A DNA stretch of 42,507 bases, taken from the NCBI GenBank assembly GCA_001800285.1, contig MGVC01000013.1, forward strand, positions 143,175 through 185,681. Direction: 5' to 3'. The notes under the pieces were generated by a model. That model saw nothing but the letters and a program-made list of their open reading frames with translations. It did no database searches and was not told the origin of the DNA. A program made the position numbers and the translations under genes. Source of the DNA: Elusimicrobia bacterium RIFOXYA2_FULL_39_19. Lineage in GTDB: Bacteria > Elusimicrobiota > Endomicrobiia > CG1-02-37-114 > XYA2-FULL-39-19. Below are positions 18,185 to 27,196 of this stretch, piece after piece; position 1 is the stretch's first letter; the number at the start of each line of letters is the position of its first letter.

Positions 18185-19906
18185 TTATTCAGGAGTGTTT
18201 TTTAAAATCAACGCGGTAAAATCTTCATAACTCATTTCGTTAGTTATTTTGCTTCCATAAGATCTTACAGAAAGTTTGTTGTTCTGCATTTCTTTTTCAC
18301 CTATAATAACTATATAAGGTGTTTTTGAAGTTTGGGCATCGCGAATTTTATAATTCAATGTCTCATTACGTAGGTCAAACTGGCTTCTTATGCCACTCTT
18401 TATAAGTCTGCCGTTAAGATCTTTAACAAAATCTGCAACTTTATCGTTAATTCCTATTATTTTAGATTGAACCGGGGCAAGCCAGACAGGAAAGGCTCCG
18501 GCGTAATGCTCTATCAGTATACCAAAAAATCTCTCTAGAGAACCCATCAGTGCTCTGTGGATCATAACAGGTTTTTCAGGCTGGCTCTCTTCGTTCATGT
18601 ATTCCATTTCAAATGCTTTTGGTAGGTTGAAATCTATCTGTATTGTAGAACACTGCCATGATCTTCCTATACAGTCCTTAATCTTTATATCAATTTTGGG
18701 ACCATAAAAAACCCCCTCTCCCGAATCTATATTATATGAAAGGCTTAATTTTTCCAATGCATTTTTTAATGCAAAAGTAGCTTTTTCCCAATCTGTAAGT
18801 TCCCCTGTATATTTTTCAGGCCTTGTGCTCAAAAAAACATCAAATTTATCAAACCCGAAAGTTTTCAGTACAAAAACAACAAATTCTATGACATTTATTA
18901 TTTCAGCTTCCAGCTGATCTTGTCTGCAGTAAATATGTGCATCATCTTGTGTAAAACCTCTTACTCTCATTAGCCCGTGCAATACTCCGCTTCTTTCATA
19001 TCTATATACAGTGCCAAGTTCAGCATAACGGATAGGTAGGTCTCTATAGCTTCTTAAATGTGATTTATAAACAAGTATATGAAAAGGACAATTCATCGGT
19101 TTTATCTGATAATCCTGTCCATCAACATCAATTGGTGCGTACATATTTTCTTTGTAAAAATTAACATGTCCGCTTGTTTTCCATAACTGTAGATTTGCAA
19201 TATGCGGAGTATTTATAAGGCTATAATCATTTTTTAAATGAGCATTTTTCCAAAAATCCTCAATTACCTTCCTTATTATAGCACCTTTGGGGTGCCACAA
19301 TATTAATCCAGCGCCAACTTCATCTTGAATGCTGAACAAATCAAGTTCTTTTCCTAATTTCCTATGATCTCTGGCTTTTGCTTCTTCCAAAAGTTTGAGA
19401 TAATTACTTAAATCATCTTTTGAATAAAATGCAGTACCATATATTCTTTGCAATTGTTCTCTTTTTTCATCACCGCGCCAGTAAGCACCAGCAACTGAAA
19501 GTAATTTGAAATATTTTATTTCACCGGTTGTATTTAAGTGAGGCCCCTTGCAAAGATCAGTAAAATTGCCCTGTGTATAAAATGTTACCTTATCGTTCGA
19601 AATAGCATTTATCAGTTCTACTTTGAATTGTTGATTATTTTTCTTAAAAAAATCAATAGCTTCTTGTTTTTCAATATCTTTTTTCAGGAAAGTATAATTA
19701 TTTTTTATTATTTCATTCATCTTTTTTTCTATTTTTTCAAGATCTTCTGGCAGGAAGTGGGTTTCTGAATAAAAATCATAGTAAAAACCATTGTCTATAG
19801 ATGGGCCTATCGCAAGTTTTATACCAGGGAATAACTCTGTAACAGCTTGTGCCATTACATGACTGGTGGAATGTCTTAATTTTTCTAATTCTATGTTGTT
19901 TTCCAT
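18185..19906 (-). CDS. thrS: Threonyl-tRNA synthetase lacking the N-terminal TGS domain
   Basis: ThrRS charges tRNA-Thr. At 573 residues it is about 65 shorter than E. coli ThrRS, because the N-terminal TGS domain is missing. The protein starts directly at the editing domain, with H12 and H16 of HSTSHVMAQ and a later TDLCKGPH. An in-frame stop lies just upstream, so the domain is not hidden there. The catalytic domain is complete, with motif 2 (RYERSGVLHGLMRVRGF), the zinc ligands (MNCPFH, DDAH, MIHRALMGS) and motif 3, then a C-terminal anticodon-binding domain. tRNA-Val ends 31 bases upstream. No Shine-Dalgarno sequence is visible (GTAAAAAACC before ATG). Confidence 0.97.
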   Translation of the reverse strand: MENNIELEKLRHSTSHVMAQAVTELFPGIKLAIGPSIDNGFYYDFYSETHFLPEDLEKIEKKMNEIIKNNYTFLKKDIEKQEAIDFFKKNNQQFKVELINAISNDKVTFYTQGNFTDLCKGPHLNTTGEIKYFKLLSVAGAYWRGDEKREQLQRIYGTAFYSKDDLSNYLKLLEEAKARDHRKLGKELDLFSIQDEVGAGLILWHPKGAIIRKVIEDFWKNAHLKNDYSLINTPHIANLQLWKTSGHVNFYKENMYAPIDVDGQDYQIKPMNCPFHILVYKSHLRSYRDLPIRYAELGTVYRYERSGVLHGLMRVRGFTQDDAHIYCRQDQLEAEIINVIEFVVFVLKTFGFDKFDVFLSTRPEKYTGELTDWEKATFALKNALEKLSLSYNIDSGEGVFYGPKIDIKIKDCIGRSWQCSTIQIDFNLPKAFEMEYMNEESQPEKPVMIHRALMGSLERFFGILIEHYAGAFPVWLAPVQSKIIGINDKVADFVKDLNGRLIKSGIRSQFDLRNETLNYKIRDAQTSKTPYIVIIGEKEMQNNKLSVRSYGSKITNEMSYEDFTALILKNTPE

Positions 19907-19937
19907 GGTTTTTTACGATATTTACAAATGATTAAAA

Positions 19938-20011
<74 letters not shown>

Positions 20012-20040
20012 GCTAATTCAAGAACCAGCATTTAAAAAAA

Positions 20041-20112
20041 AGGTGCGGGCCGGATTTGAACCGGCGAATCACAGTTTTGCAGACTGTTCCCTTGCCACTT
20101 GGGTACCGCACC
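20041..20112 (-). tRNA. tRNA-Cys (GCA)
   Basis: The cloverleaf has an acceptor stem GGTGCGG/CCGCACC, a D arm CCC/GGG, an anticodon stem ACAGT/ACTGT with loop CTGCAAA (anticodon GCA, cysteine), a T arm GCCGG-TTCAAAT-CCGGC and the U discriminator typical of tRNA-Cys. CCA is not encoded. It is the first gene of the leftward tRNA-thrS transcription unit. Confidence 0.97.
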
Positions 20113-20129
20113 TTTATCAAAGGTTGAAA

Positions 20130-20158
20130 AGTTTAACATAATTTAAATTACAAGTCAA
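20130..20158 (-). promoter_or_regulatory. Promoter for tRNA-Cys, tRNA-Val and probably thrS
   Basis: On the minus strand TTGACT (20153-20158) and TAAACT (20130-20135) are 17 bases apart. The -10 box is preceded by TGT, giving an extended -10. Transcription would begin about 11 bases before tRNA-Cys. Confidence 0.68.
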
Positions 20159-20257
20159 GAGATTTAGTATAAACTCTTGTCGGAAAATTAGATTTAGCTG
20201 TTTATTTGAAGAATATAAAGTTCTAATTCACCTGCCTAAAACATCACATCTACACAG

Positions 20258-20271
20258 TTTGACGTAAATTT
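20258..20271. promoter_or_regulatory. TTTGACNTAAATTT motif, copy 1 (ald upstream region)
   Basis: The sequence TTTGACGTAAATTT here recurs with one change at 21464-21477 before the ABC ATPase gene. Both copies are near plus-strand promoters. It may be a shared operator or UP-like element, but an AT-rich motif can recur by chance. The rest of the divergent spacer (20113-20348) shows no gene or riboswitch that I recognise. Confidence 0.3.
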
Positions 20272-20280
20272 AATCTTAAT

Positions 20281-20312
20281 TTGACATCTACTTAAAAAAA
20301 TGTAAATATAAT
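20281..20312 (+). promoter_or_regulatory. Possible promoter for ald
   Basis: A perfect TTGACA (20281-20286) and a perfect TATAAT (20307-20312) lie upstream of ald, but the spacing is 20 bases, longer than the usual 16-18. An activator could compensate, or another -10 such as TAAATA (16-base spacing) may be used. The ald ribosome binding site (GAGGTG) follows. Confidence 0.45.
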
Positions 20313-20348
20313 TAGCAATAAACAAATTTATTAAAAGAGGTGTAAATA

Positions 20349-21458
20349 ATGATTATAGGTATTGTTAAAGAAATCAAAAAAAATGAATGCAGAGTTTCAA
20401 TGGTCCCATCCGGAGTTGAATCTCTGGTTAAAAAGGGACATAAGGTTCTTGTGGAAAAAAGTGCCGGCTGTGGCAGCGGAATAACTGACAGGGATTATAG
20501 TAATGCTGGTGCAATAATGAAAAAAACACCTAAAGAAATTTTTGCAATTTCAGATATGATTGTCAAAGTTAAAGAACCACTTCCCCAGGAATTCCCTCTA
20601 ATTCGCCAAAATCAGATAGTATTTACTTATTTTCACTTTGCTGCTGACGTAAAACTTACAAAGGCGTTAGTAGAAAGAAAAGCCATTGCCGTAGCCTATG
20701 AAACAATTGAAGAACGTGGAACACTACCCTTATTAACCCCAATGAGTGAAATAGCTGGTAGAATGGCTGTACAGGAAGGCGCAAAATATCTTGAAAAACC
20801 CATGATGGGTAAAGGCGTACTTCTTGGAGGAGTTCCTGGTGTTGCTCCATGCAAAGTTGTTATAATAGGTGGAGGCATTGTAGGCACAAATGCTGCAAAA
20901 ATGGCATCAGGCCTTGGTGCGCACGTTACCATTCTTGACGTAAACCTTGACCGTTTAAGATATCTCGACGATATAATGCCAAAAAACGTTACTACCCTGA
21001 TGGCAAATAGTTATACAATAAGAGAACAGGTAAAAAATGCTGATCTTGTTATAGGTGCGGTGTTAATCAAGGGAGCAAAAGCACCGGTACTTGTAACGCG
21101 CCAGATGATTGCATCCATGGCCCCGGGATCGGTAATTGTAGATGTTGCAGTAGATCAGGGCGGCTGTATAGAAACAATCCATGCTACCACACATAATGAC
21201 CCGGTATATATCGTAAATGGCGTTGTTCACTACGGTGTCGCTAACATGCCTGGAGCCGTAGGCAGAACTTCTACTTTTGCGTTGACTAATGCAACTTTTC
21301 CCTATATCCAAAAAATTGCAGATGAAGGCATCAAAAAAGCTATTAAAAAATATCCCCCTTTAGCGCTTGGAGTGAATATGTACTCAGGCAAAATAACTTA
21401 CAAAGCTGTTTCTGAAACTTTTGGTATGGAATACACGCCTTTAGAACAATTGCTGTAA
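20349..21458 (+). CDS. ald: Alanine dehydrogenase
   Basis: Ald reversibly converts L-alanine, water and NAD+ to pyruvate, ammonium and NADH. The 369-residue length is normal. The N-terminal catalytic domain shows [17 protein letters not shown], the substrate-binding lysine in [10 protein letters not shown] and the catalytic histidine in FTYFHFAAD. The Rossmann NAD site reads [17 protein letters not shown], and the [12 protein letters not shown] and [14 protein letters not shown] segments complete the family pattern. It is the first rightward gene, facing away from tRNA-Cys, and has its own ribosome binding site. It may feed pyruvate from alanine or dispose of ammonium during sugar use. The ABC ATPase downstream has a separate promoter. 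Confidence 0.98.
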   Translation: MIIGIVKEIKKNECRVSMVPSGVESLVKKGHKVLVEKSAGCGSGITDRDYSNAGAIMKKTPKEIFAISDMIVKVKEPLPQEFPLIRQNQIVFTYFHFAADVKLTKALVERKAIAVAYETIEERGTLPLLTPMSEIAGRMAVQEGAKYLEKPMMGKGVLLGGVPGVAPCKVVIIGGGIVGTNAAKMASGLGAHVTILDVNLDRLRYLDDIMPKNVTTLMANSYTIREQVKNADLVIGAVLIKGAKAPVLVTRQMIASMAPGSVIVDVAVDQGGCIETIHATTHNDPVYIVNGVVHYGVANMPGAVGRTSTFALTNATFPYIQKIADEGIKKAIKKYPPLALGVNMYSGKITYKAVSETFGMEYTPLEQLL

Positions 21459-21463
21459 GCTTT

Positions 21464-21477
21464 TTTGACCTAAATTT
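21464..21477. promoter_or_regulatory. TTTGACNTAAATTT motif, copy 2 (ABC ATPase promoter)
   Basis: TTTGACCTAAATTT matches the copy before ald at 13 of 14 positions. It overlaps the -35 box of the downstream promoter by two bases, where a bound regulator could act. The function is speculative. Confidence 0.3.
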
Positions 21478-21504
21478 GACTTTAAAAAACATAAAATGTA
21501 TAAT
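21476..21504 (+). promoter_or_regulatory. Near-consensus sigma70 promoter for the ABC ATPase-kinase operon
   Basis: TTGACT (21476-21481) and a perfect TATAAT (21499-21504) are separated by 17 bases. The downstream gene has a perfect AGGAGG ribosome binding site, so strong expression is expected. Confidence 0.8.
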
Positions 21505-21528
21505 TTGGCGTAAAATAGGAGGATTAAA

Positions 21529-22632
21529 ATGTCTGAAGTTACACTTAAGAATGTAGTAAAGCGATATGATAAAGTTTTGGCTGTAAACAGCGTAAATTTT
21601 GAAATAAGAGACAGAGAATTCTGTGTTATTGTAGGCCCTTCGGGTTGCGGAAAATCGACGACATTAAGAATGATTGCTGGTCTTGAAGAAATCACTGAAG
21701 GTGAAATTTGGATAGGAAACAAAAAAGTTAACGATGTTCCACCGAAAGATAGGGACATTGCCATGGTATTTCAAAACTATGCCCTTTATCCGCATATGAA
21801 AGTTAAAGAAAACATGTCTTTCGGTTTAAGACTCAGGGGTTATACCAAAGAAGAAATTGAACAACGTGTTTCTAATGCCGCAAACATACTTGACATAAAT
21901 ACCCTTCTTGAAAGAATTCCAAAAGCACTTTCCGGAGGACAGAGACAAAGAGTTGCCCTTGGTAGAACAATAGTGCGCAAACCCAAGGTTTTTTTATTCG
22001 ACGAACCACTTTCAAACCTTGATGCAAAGCTTCGCCTTCAGATGAGAGCCGAATTGAAAAAACTCCACGAAAGGCTTCAGACAACCAGCATATATGTAAC
22101 TCATGACCAGGTAGAAGCAATGACTCTGGGTGATAAAATTGTTATTATGAAAGACGGCCTTATTCAGCAAATCGCCGACCCAATAACAATCTACTCAAAA
22201 CCGGCGAATAAATTTGTAGCAGGTTTTATAGGATCCCCTGCTATGAACTTCATTGATTGTCAGGTAGTAAAGAAAAATAATAATGAACTATGGCTTGATG
22301 AAGGGAAGATCCAGGTTAAGGCTCCTGAAGAATACAATGACGTTTTAATGCCTTATGTGGACAAACCTGTTGTTTTCGGCATGAGACCTGAAGACATTGT
22401 TGACAGATTATATTCCAGTATTTCAACTCCAGATAATACAGTTATGGTAACGGTGGATGTTATAGAACCATTGGGAAATGAAACACTTCTTCATTTAACA
22501 ACCGGGAAAAATTTATTTATTGCAAGAGTAAATCCTTACAATCAAATTAAGATGCATCAGAGTTTAGAAATTACTTTTGATTTATCAAAAATGCATGTCT
22601 TTGATAAAGACACGGAGTTGGCAATAATATGA
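21529..22632 (+). CDS. UgpC/MalK/MsmX-family ABC transporter ATP-binding protein
   Basis: This 367-residue protein is the ATPase of a carbohydrate-type (CUT1) ABC importer. Motifs: Walker A GPSGCGKST, Q-loop FQNYALYPH, signature LSGGQRQRVALGR, Walker B VFLFDEPLSNLD and H-loop YVTHDQ. A C-terminal OB-like/TOBE regulatory domain follows (about residues 240-367, FGMRPED). No permease or solute-binding protein lies in the window. It may therefore be a shared ATPase serving several sugar importers, as MsmX does in Bacillus. Its stop overlaps the start of the histidine kinase by four bases, an unusual coupling. Strong promoter and AGGAGG site. Confidence 0.95.
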   Translation: MSEVTLKNVVKRYDKVLAVNSVNFEIRDREFCVIVGPSGCGKSTTLRMIAGLEEITEGEIWIGNKKVNDVPPKDRDIAMVFQNYALYPHMKVKENMSFGLRLRGYTKEEIEQRVSNAANILDINTLLERIPKALSGGQRQRVALGRTIVRKPKVFLFDEPLSNLDAKLRLQMRAELKKLHERLQTTSIYVTHDQVEAMTLGDKIVIMKDGLIQQIADPITIYSKPANKFVAGFIGSPAMNFIDCQVVKKNNNELWLDEGKIQVKAPEEYNDVLMPYVDKPVVFGMRPEDIVDRLYSSISTPDNTVMVTVDVIEPLGNETLLHLTTGKNLFIARVNPYNQIKMHQSLEITFDLSKMHVFDKDTELAII

Positions 22633-24206
22633 ACGAACAAAAATACCTTATTAGATTAAAATGGATCTCAATTCTTGTTTTTTCGTTTTTGATGATAGGC
22701 ATTGTTTTTTTTGGAAAAGCATCTCTTCCCTATTTACTTCAAACATTTACTCCTAAATTTCTCAATGTAGCCTATGTTGTATCCAGTTTTATAATTTCAG
22801 CTCTCTTCATTTCCGGGCTTTTCTCTTTCATCAACAGACTTTACCTTAAAATGAAACATTTTGAAGATGAACTTGAAGAAACAAATATTCTTAATAGAAA
22901 AATGACTGAAGAATCAGAAAAAAAGAACCTCACCCTGAGTCAGAAAAACGAAGAACTTTCCAATATGCACAAGATCATCAGAGAAATGACTCAAACCATG
23001 GATTTAGATAAAATTCTTGATGTTATTCTTGAGAGTATCTGTAAGTATTTAAATTACGACAGGGCAATTATTTGTCTTATAGAAGAAGAAAAAAGAATCC
23101 TCAAGCCATTTCACAATCTGGGGGTAGAAAATCAGGAACTCCTTAACAAAACAGAAATCTCTCTTTCTTTAAAAGACAATCCGATAGTTCAAGCTGTCCT
23201 TGAAAAAAAGCCTAAAATATTGAAATGGAAAGAAGATCTTAACATTCCTTTTTCTGGAAATGTTGCAGAGATTAAAAATAAACCTATAGTAGGAGTTATC
23301 CCGCTCGAAGCAAGAGGAAACATAATAGGTGTACTTATCGTAGACAACTCAAAAAGCAAACAACTTCTTGAAGAAAGAAATTTAAGAGAACTATTGGTGT
23401 TCACAAACCAGGCAGGCCTTGCTATTGAAAATGCTCGCCTTTATGAAACAGAAAAACTGTTTAAAGAACAGCTTCAAAACCAGGTAAATCTGGCTGTACA
23501 AAAACTTGAACAAACCCAGGCACAGCTGATTCAGAGCGAAAAATTATCTGCGCTAGGAGAAATGGCCGCAGTAGTAAGCCATGAGGTAAGAAACCCTCTT
23601 TCTACTATAAGAGGTTCTGCTGAACTTATTGACGAGACAATACCTGCAGATAATCCTAATAAAAAGTATTCAAATTTTATTTTGCAGGAAGTAGACCGTC
23701 TAAATAGAATAGTAACAGATATCTTAAGTTTCAGCCAGATTCCAAGGCTTATCCTCAAAAAAACAAATTTAAACGACATAGTAGATCAACTATGCTCGTT
23801 TCTTCAGGCCAGTGATTTTGTTAAGTACGATATTAAATATTTTGGCCTTTTAGACAAGAATCTTCCTCAAGTAAATATTGATGTTGAACAATTAAAACAG
23901 GTTATACTAAACATAACTCAAAATGCTTGTCATTTCATGGTAAACCGGCCCTTGAGACAGCTTGAAATTAAAACATATTTCGACGACAAATATATTTATC
24001 TCAAAATATCAGATACCGGTGCTGGTATACCACCTGAAAATGTTGGAAAGATTTTTGATCCGTTTTTTTCTACAAAAACCAAAGGCACAGGCCTAGGCCT
24101 GGCAATATCAAGAAATATAATCAATGCTCATAAAGGGAAAATAATAGTAGAAAGCAAACTGAACTCAGGTTCAGTTTTCACCATATCACTACCTATTGAA
24201 GGTTAG
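22629..24206 (+). CDS. GAF-domain sensor histidine kinase
   Basis: This 525-residue membrane kinase has two N-terminal membrane helices (about residues 11-29 and 45-67) with a very short outside loop. A coiled coil follows (about 75-120), then a GAF domain (about 125-270) that may bind a small ligand. A second coiled coil leads to the HisKA dimerisation helix with H318 in [11 protein letters not shown], and then to the HATPase domain (N box [36 protein letters not shown]). It is coupled to the ABC ATPase by a four-base overlap and is followed after 19 bases by a response regulator, its likely partner. The signal is unknown; the context suggests sugar supply or energy state. Confidence 0.93.
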   Translation: MNEQKYLIRLKWISILVFSFLMIGIVFFGKASLPYLLQTFTPKFLNVAYVVSSFIISALFISGLFSFINRLYLKMKHFEDELEETNILNRKMTEESEKKNLTLSQKNEELSNMHKIIREMTQTMDLDKILDVILESICKYLNYDRAIICLIEEEKRILKPFHNLGVENQELLNKTEISLSLKDNPIVQAVLEKKPKILKWKEDLNIPFSGNVAEIKNKPIVGVIPLEARGNIIGVLIVDNSKSKQLLEERNLRELLVFTNQAGLAIENARLYETEKLFKEQLQNQVNLAVQKLEQTQAQLIQSEKLSALGEMAAVVSHEVRNPLSTIRGSAELIDETIPADNPNKKYSNFILQEVDRLNRIVTDILSFSQIPRLILKKTNLNDIVDQLCSFLQASDFVKYDIKYFGLLDKNLPQVNIDVEQLKQVILNITQNACHFMVNRPLRQLEIKTYFDDKYIYLKISDTGAGIPPENVGKIFDPFFSTKTKGTGLGLAISRNIINAHKGKIIVESKLNSGSVFTISLPIEG

Positions 24207-24225
24207 AAACGCTGGTTAGCAACAA

Positions 24226-24582
24226 ATGAAATCAATAATGGTTGTAGAAGACGAAGAGCTTCTATCTCAAATATACGAAGATGCATTAAAAGGAAATTAT
24301 AAGGTTATAGTTTTTAAAACAGGAAAAACAGCCTTACAGTACCTTGAAAATAATAAGCCTGACCTGGCAATCCTGGATGTAAAGCTTCCCGACATGTCAG
24401 GACTGAAACTGGTTACAGAAATCCGCAGAAAATACTTTATCCTGCCAATAATAATGTGTACCGCCTACGATACGTTCCGTTCTGATTTCGACCTTTGGAC
24501 CGCAAAAATATCAGATTACCTTGTAAAACCAATCGTTCTGGATGAATTGAAAAAGAAAATTAAGAAAATATTAGGCGAATAG
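24226..24582 (+). CDS. Single-domain response regulator (CheY/Spo0F-like)
   Basis: The 118-residue protein is a receiver domain only. The acidic pair lies in MVVEDEE, the phospho-acceptor is D51 in LAILDVKLPDMSG, the switch threonine is T79 in CTAYDT and the lysine is K101 in YLVKPI. No DNA-binding or enzymatic output domain is present, so the signal must pass to another protein by phosphotransfer or direct binding. It follows the histidine kinase by 19 bases and precedes the ROK kinase by about 20. No obvious Shine-Dalgarno sequence is seen before its ATG. Confidence 0.93.
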   Translation: MKSIMVVEDEELLSQIYEDALKGNYKVIVFKTGKTALQYLENNKPDLAILDVKLPDMSGLKLVTEIRRKYFILPIIMCTAYDTFRSDFDLWTAKISDYLVKPIVLDELKKKIKKILGE

Positions 24583-24604
24583 TTTTTCCCACTTGAGCAA
24601 ACAC

Positions 24605-25528
24605 ATGAAATATATCATAGGTGTAGATTTAGGCGGTACTACTGTTTCTATTGGTTTATTTAATTCAGATTTAAAACTTATTAACAGCATAGTCCTATCC
24701 ACTGAAGCCCACAAAGGCGTTGATTACATACTTTCAAAAATCTCTTCCTCTGTTTTAAACCTGATCAAATCCCGCAAAATAAGCAAAAAAGATGTTTTAG
24801 GTATCGGCTTTGGTTCTCCCGGGCCCCTGGATACAAAAAAGGGCATCATTCATTTCTGCCCTAATTTAAAAGGATGGAAAAATGTGCCGTTGGTAAAAAT
24901 TGTCAGCAGTAAAACCGGCATATCTACGTACTTGGAAAATGATGCTAATGCCGCAGCTTATGGTGAATGGCGCATGGGCAGCGGTAAAGGTGTATGCAAC
25001 ATGCTTTTTGCTACTCTGGGCACCGGGATTGGCGGCGGGCTGATTCTAAACGGTGAATTATATCACGGCAAAGATGATGCCGCAGGCGAACTGGGACATG
25101 TAATACTTTTCCCAGACGGCATCAAATGCGGATGCGGCTCAAAAGGTTGTATTGAAATGTATGCCTCTGCAACCGGCATAGTAAGAAGGGCAAAAGAAGC
25201 ACTGAATACAAGCACCATACTTACATCAAAAGACGTTTATTTAGCGGCTTTAAAGAAAAACAAGATTGCTTTGAATATTATGGAAGAAACCGGCAGATTT
25301 TTGGGCATTGTATTTTCAAGCATTATAAATCTGCTTAATCTGGACATGATTGTCATTGGCGGAAATGTGTCCAATGCAGGCGAAATGCTTCTTAAACCTA
25401 TTAGAAAAGAAATCATCAGAACCGCTATGTACCCTGCAAAAAACATAAAAGTTATTAAAGCTAAACTCGGGCCGAATGCCGGCATGATTGGTGCCGCCTG
25501 CCTGGTTTTGGACCGGATAAATAAATAA
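24605..25528 (+). CDS. ROK-family sugar kinase, probable glucokinase
   Basis: ROK kinases phosphorylate glucose or related hexoses with ATP. The N-terminal phosphate motif is IGVDLGGTTVSIGLF. The catalytic aspartate lies in ENDANAAAYGE. The ATP site appears as FATLGTGIGGGL, and the ROK zinc signature is ELGH plus CGCGSKGCIE. A TTG at 24593 would add four residues, but the ATG at 24605 has a GAG sequence at a suitable distance and begins the conserved domain immediately, so it is preferred (307 residues). As the last gene of the operon it links the ABC ATPase and two-component pair to sugar metabolism. Substrate specificity cannot be read from sequence alone. Confidence 0.9.
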   Translation: MKYIIGVDLGGTTVSIGLFNSDLKLINSIVLSTEAHKGVDYILSKISSSVLNLIKSRKISKKDVLGIGFGSPGPLDTKKGIIHFCPNLKGWKNVPLVKIVSSKTGISTYLENDANAAAYGEWRMGSGKGVCNMLFATLGTGIGGGLILNGELYHGKDDAAGELGHVILFPDGIKCGCGSKGCIEMYASATGIVRRAKEALNTSTILTSKDVYLAALKKNKIALNIMEETGRFLGIVFSSIINLLNLDMIVIGGNVSNAGEMLLKPIRKEIIRTAMYPAKNIKVIKAKLGPNAGMIGAACLVLDRINK

Positions 25529-25547
25529 TTTATATCTGTGTTTTTAT

Positions 25548-25582
25548 AAAAAAATACCACCTTTTAAAATGGTGGTTTTTTT
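25548..25582. terminator. Bidirectional intrinsic terminator between convergent operons
   Basis: ACCACC (25556-25561) pairs with GGTGGT (25571-25576) around a TTTTAAAAT loop. Seven Ts follow on the plus strand (25576-25582). On the minus strand a T-run of seven follows after one base (25548-25554). It can end both the ROK-kinase operon and the carB2 transcript. Confidence 0.88.
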
Positions 25583-25603
25583 ATTTATTGAAAGGTTCTG
25601 TTT

Positions 25604-27172
25604 TTACTTTTTCGGGGTTTCGTGATATTCCTGGAGAGATTTTACGGTCATTTCACCTTTCAACATAGATTCTATTCCGTTTACAGCAGCTTGTGCACCT
25701 GAGATGGTAGTAATATAAGGTATGTTATACATTACACCTACACCTCTTATGGAAATATTATCGGATTGTGTTTTTTCTTCTGCTGCAGGTGTGTTTATAA
25801 TAAGATTGATTTCCCTGTTTTTAATTAAATCTACTACGTTTGGCCTGCCTTCATGGACTTTAAATATATGTGTTGTTTTAATTCCGCTTTTTGATAATAC
25901 GTTTGCCGTGCCGTGAGTGGCAATGATTTCAAAACCCATATCCGCCAGTTTTTTTGCAACTAAAACAATAGATCTCTTGTCTTTGTCTTTTACGCTTATG
26001 AAAACTTTGCCTTTCAGTGGCAGTGCGCCGCCTGCTGCTATCTGAGACTTGGCAAAAGCTCTGCCAAAATCTGTATCTATGCCCATAACTTCTCCGGTAG
26101 ATTTCATCTCCGGGCCCAGCACCGGGTCTACACCCGGAAAACGGTTAAAAGGAAACACCGCTTCTTTAACTGCTATATGGTCTATAGTTACTTCTTTAGT
26201 TATTCCCAACATCTCCAGCGTTTTACCTGCCATCACTCTGGCGGCAATTTTTGCCCACGGCACCCCAGTAGCCTTGCTTACAAAAGGTACTGTTCTTGAG
26301 GCTCTGGGGTTCACTTCCAGGACATATACCATATCATTTTTTATGGCAAACTGAATGTTCATTAAACCTATGACTTTTAGTTCTTTTGCAAGGGCATAGG
26401 TATTTTCTTTAATCTTTTTTACTATTTCATCACTTAAGGAAAACGGAGGTATGGTGCAAGCGCTGTCTCCGGAATGAATGCCCGCTTCTTCAATATGTTC
26501 CATAATACCGCAAATAATACATTTTTCTCCGTCAGCCACCGCATCTACATCAATCTCAATAGCATCTTCCAGGTATTTATCAATCAGAATCGGCCGTTCC
26601 GGTGAAGCATCAACGGCTTTTTTCATGAATCTCTCAAGAGCAACCTCATCATAAATAAGTTCCATCGCGCGGCCGCCTAAAACATAAGAAGGCCTAACTA
26701 ATACAGGGTAACCAATTTCTTTTGCTACCTTTTTTGCCTTTTCAAACGTTACTACAGTACCGTTATCCGGCTGGCGCAGTTTAAGTTTTTTAAGCATTTG
26801 CTTAAATCTTTCTCTGTCTTCTGCACGGTCAATACTGTCAGAGGAAGTCCCCAATATACGTACCCCTGCATTTTTTAAAGGTACAGACAAGTTTAGAGGC
26901 GTCTGTCCGCCGAATTGGACAATAACACCCATGGGATCTTCCTTTTCTAAAATACTCATCACGTCTTCAAAGGTAAGGGGTTCAAAATAAAGTTTGTCTG
27001 AAGTATCATAATCTGTGCTAACAGTTTCAGGATTACAGTTTATCATAATTGTTTCAAAACCGTCATCTTTAAGCGCAAAAACGGCATGCACGCAGCAGTA
27101 ATCAAACTCTATACCCTGTCCTATTCTATTGGGCCCGCCGCCTAAAATCACTATTTTCTTTTTGTTTTCCAT
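25604..27172 (-). CDS. carB2: Carbamoyl-phosphate synthase large subunit, C-terminal half (split CarB)
   Basis: Full CarB is about 1,070 residues, and this 522-residue protein matches only the second half. It starts with [20 protein letters not shown], the segment opening the second synthetase domain, then has an ATP-grasp domain ([27 protein letters not shown], about residues 120-370). It ends with the MGS-like allosteric domain (about 385-515). The clean start and stop and the full domain set suggest a true split gene, as in Methanocaldococcus and Aquifex, rather than a truncation. The N-terminal half and carA are not in the window. It closes the purine cluster and supplies carbamoyl phosphate for pyrimidines and arginine. 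Confidence 0.95.
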   Translation of the reverse strand: MENKKKIVILGGGPNRIGQGIEFDYCCVHAVFALKDDGFETIMINCNPETVSTDYDTSDKLYFEPLTFEDVMSILEKEDPMGVIVQFGGQTPLNLSVPLKNAGVRILGTSSDSIDRAEDRERFKQMLKKLKLRQPDNGTVVTFEKAKKVAKEIGYPVLVRPSYVLGGRAMELIYDEVALERFMKKAVDASPERPILIDKYLEDAIEIDVDAVADGEKCIICGIMEHIEEAGIHSGDSACTIPPFSLSDEIVKKIKENTYALAKELKVIGLMNIQFAIKNDMVYVLEVNPRASRTVPFVSKATGVPWAKIAARVMAGKTLEMLGITKEVTIDHIAVKEAVFPFNRFPGVDPVLGPEMKSTGEVMGIDTDFGRAFAKSQIAAGGALPLKGKVFISVKDKDKRSIVLVAKKLADMGFEIIATHGTANVLSKSGIKTTHIFKVHEGRPNVVDLIKNREINLIINTPAAEEKTQSDNISIRGVGVMYNIPYITTISGAQAAVNGIESMLKGEMTVKSLQEYHETPKK

Positions 27173-27196
27173 GACACATCCCGATTTTATTATTTT

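Noticed and set aside
24593-24604. TTG start for the ROK kinase
   Set aside because: It adds only four residues, and the ATG at 24605 has a better-placed ribosome binding sequence and matches the family start.
25604-27172. carB as a truncated pseudogene
   Set aside because: The protein starts and ends at true domain limits with intact motifs and no frame damage, so a split gene is more likely.
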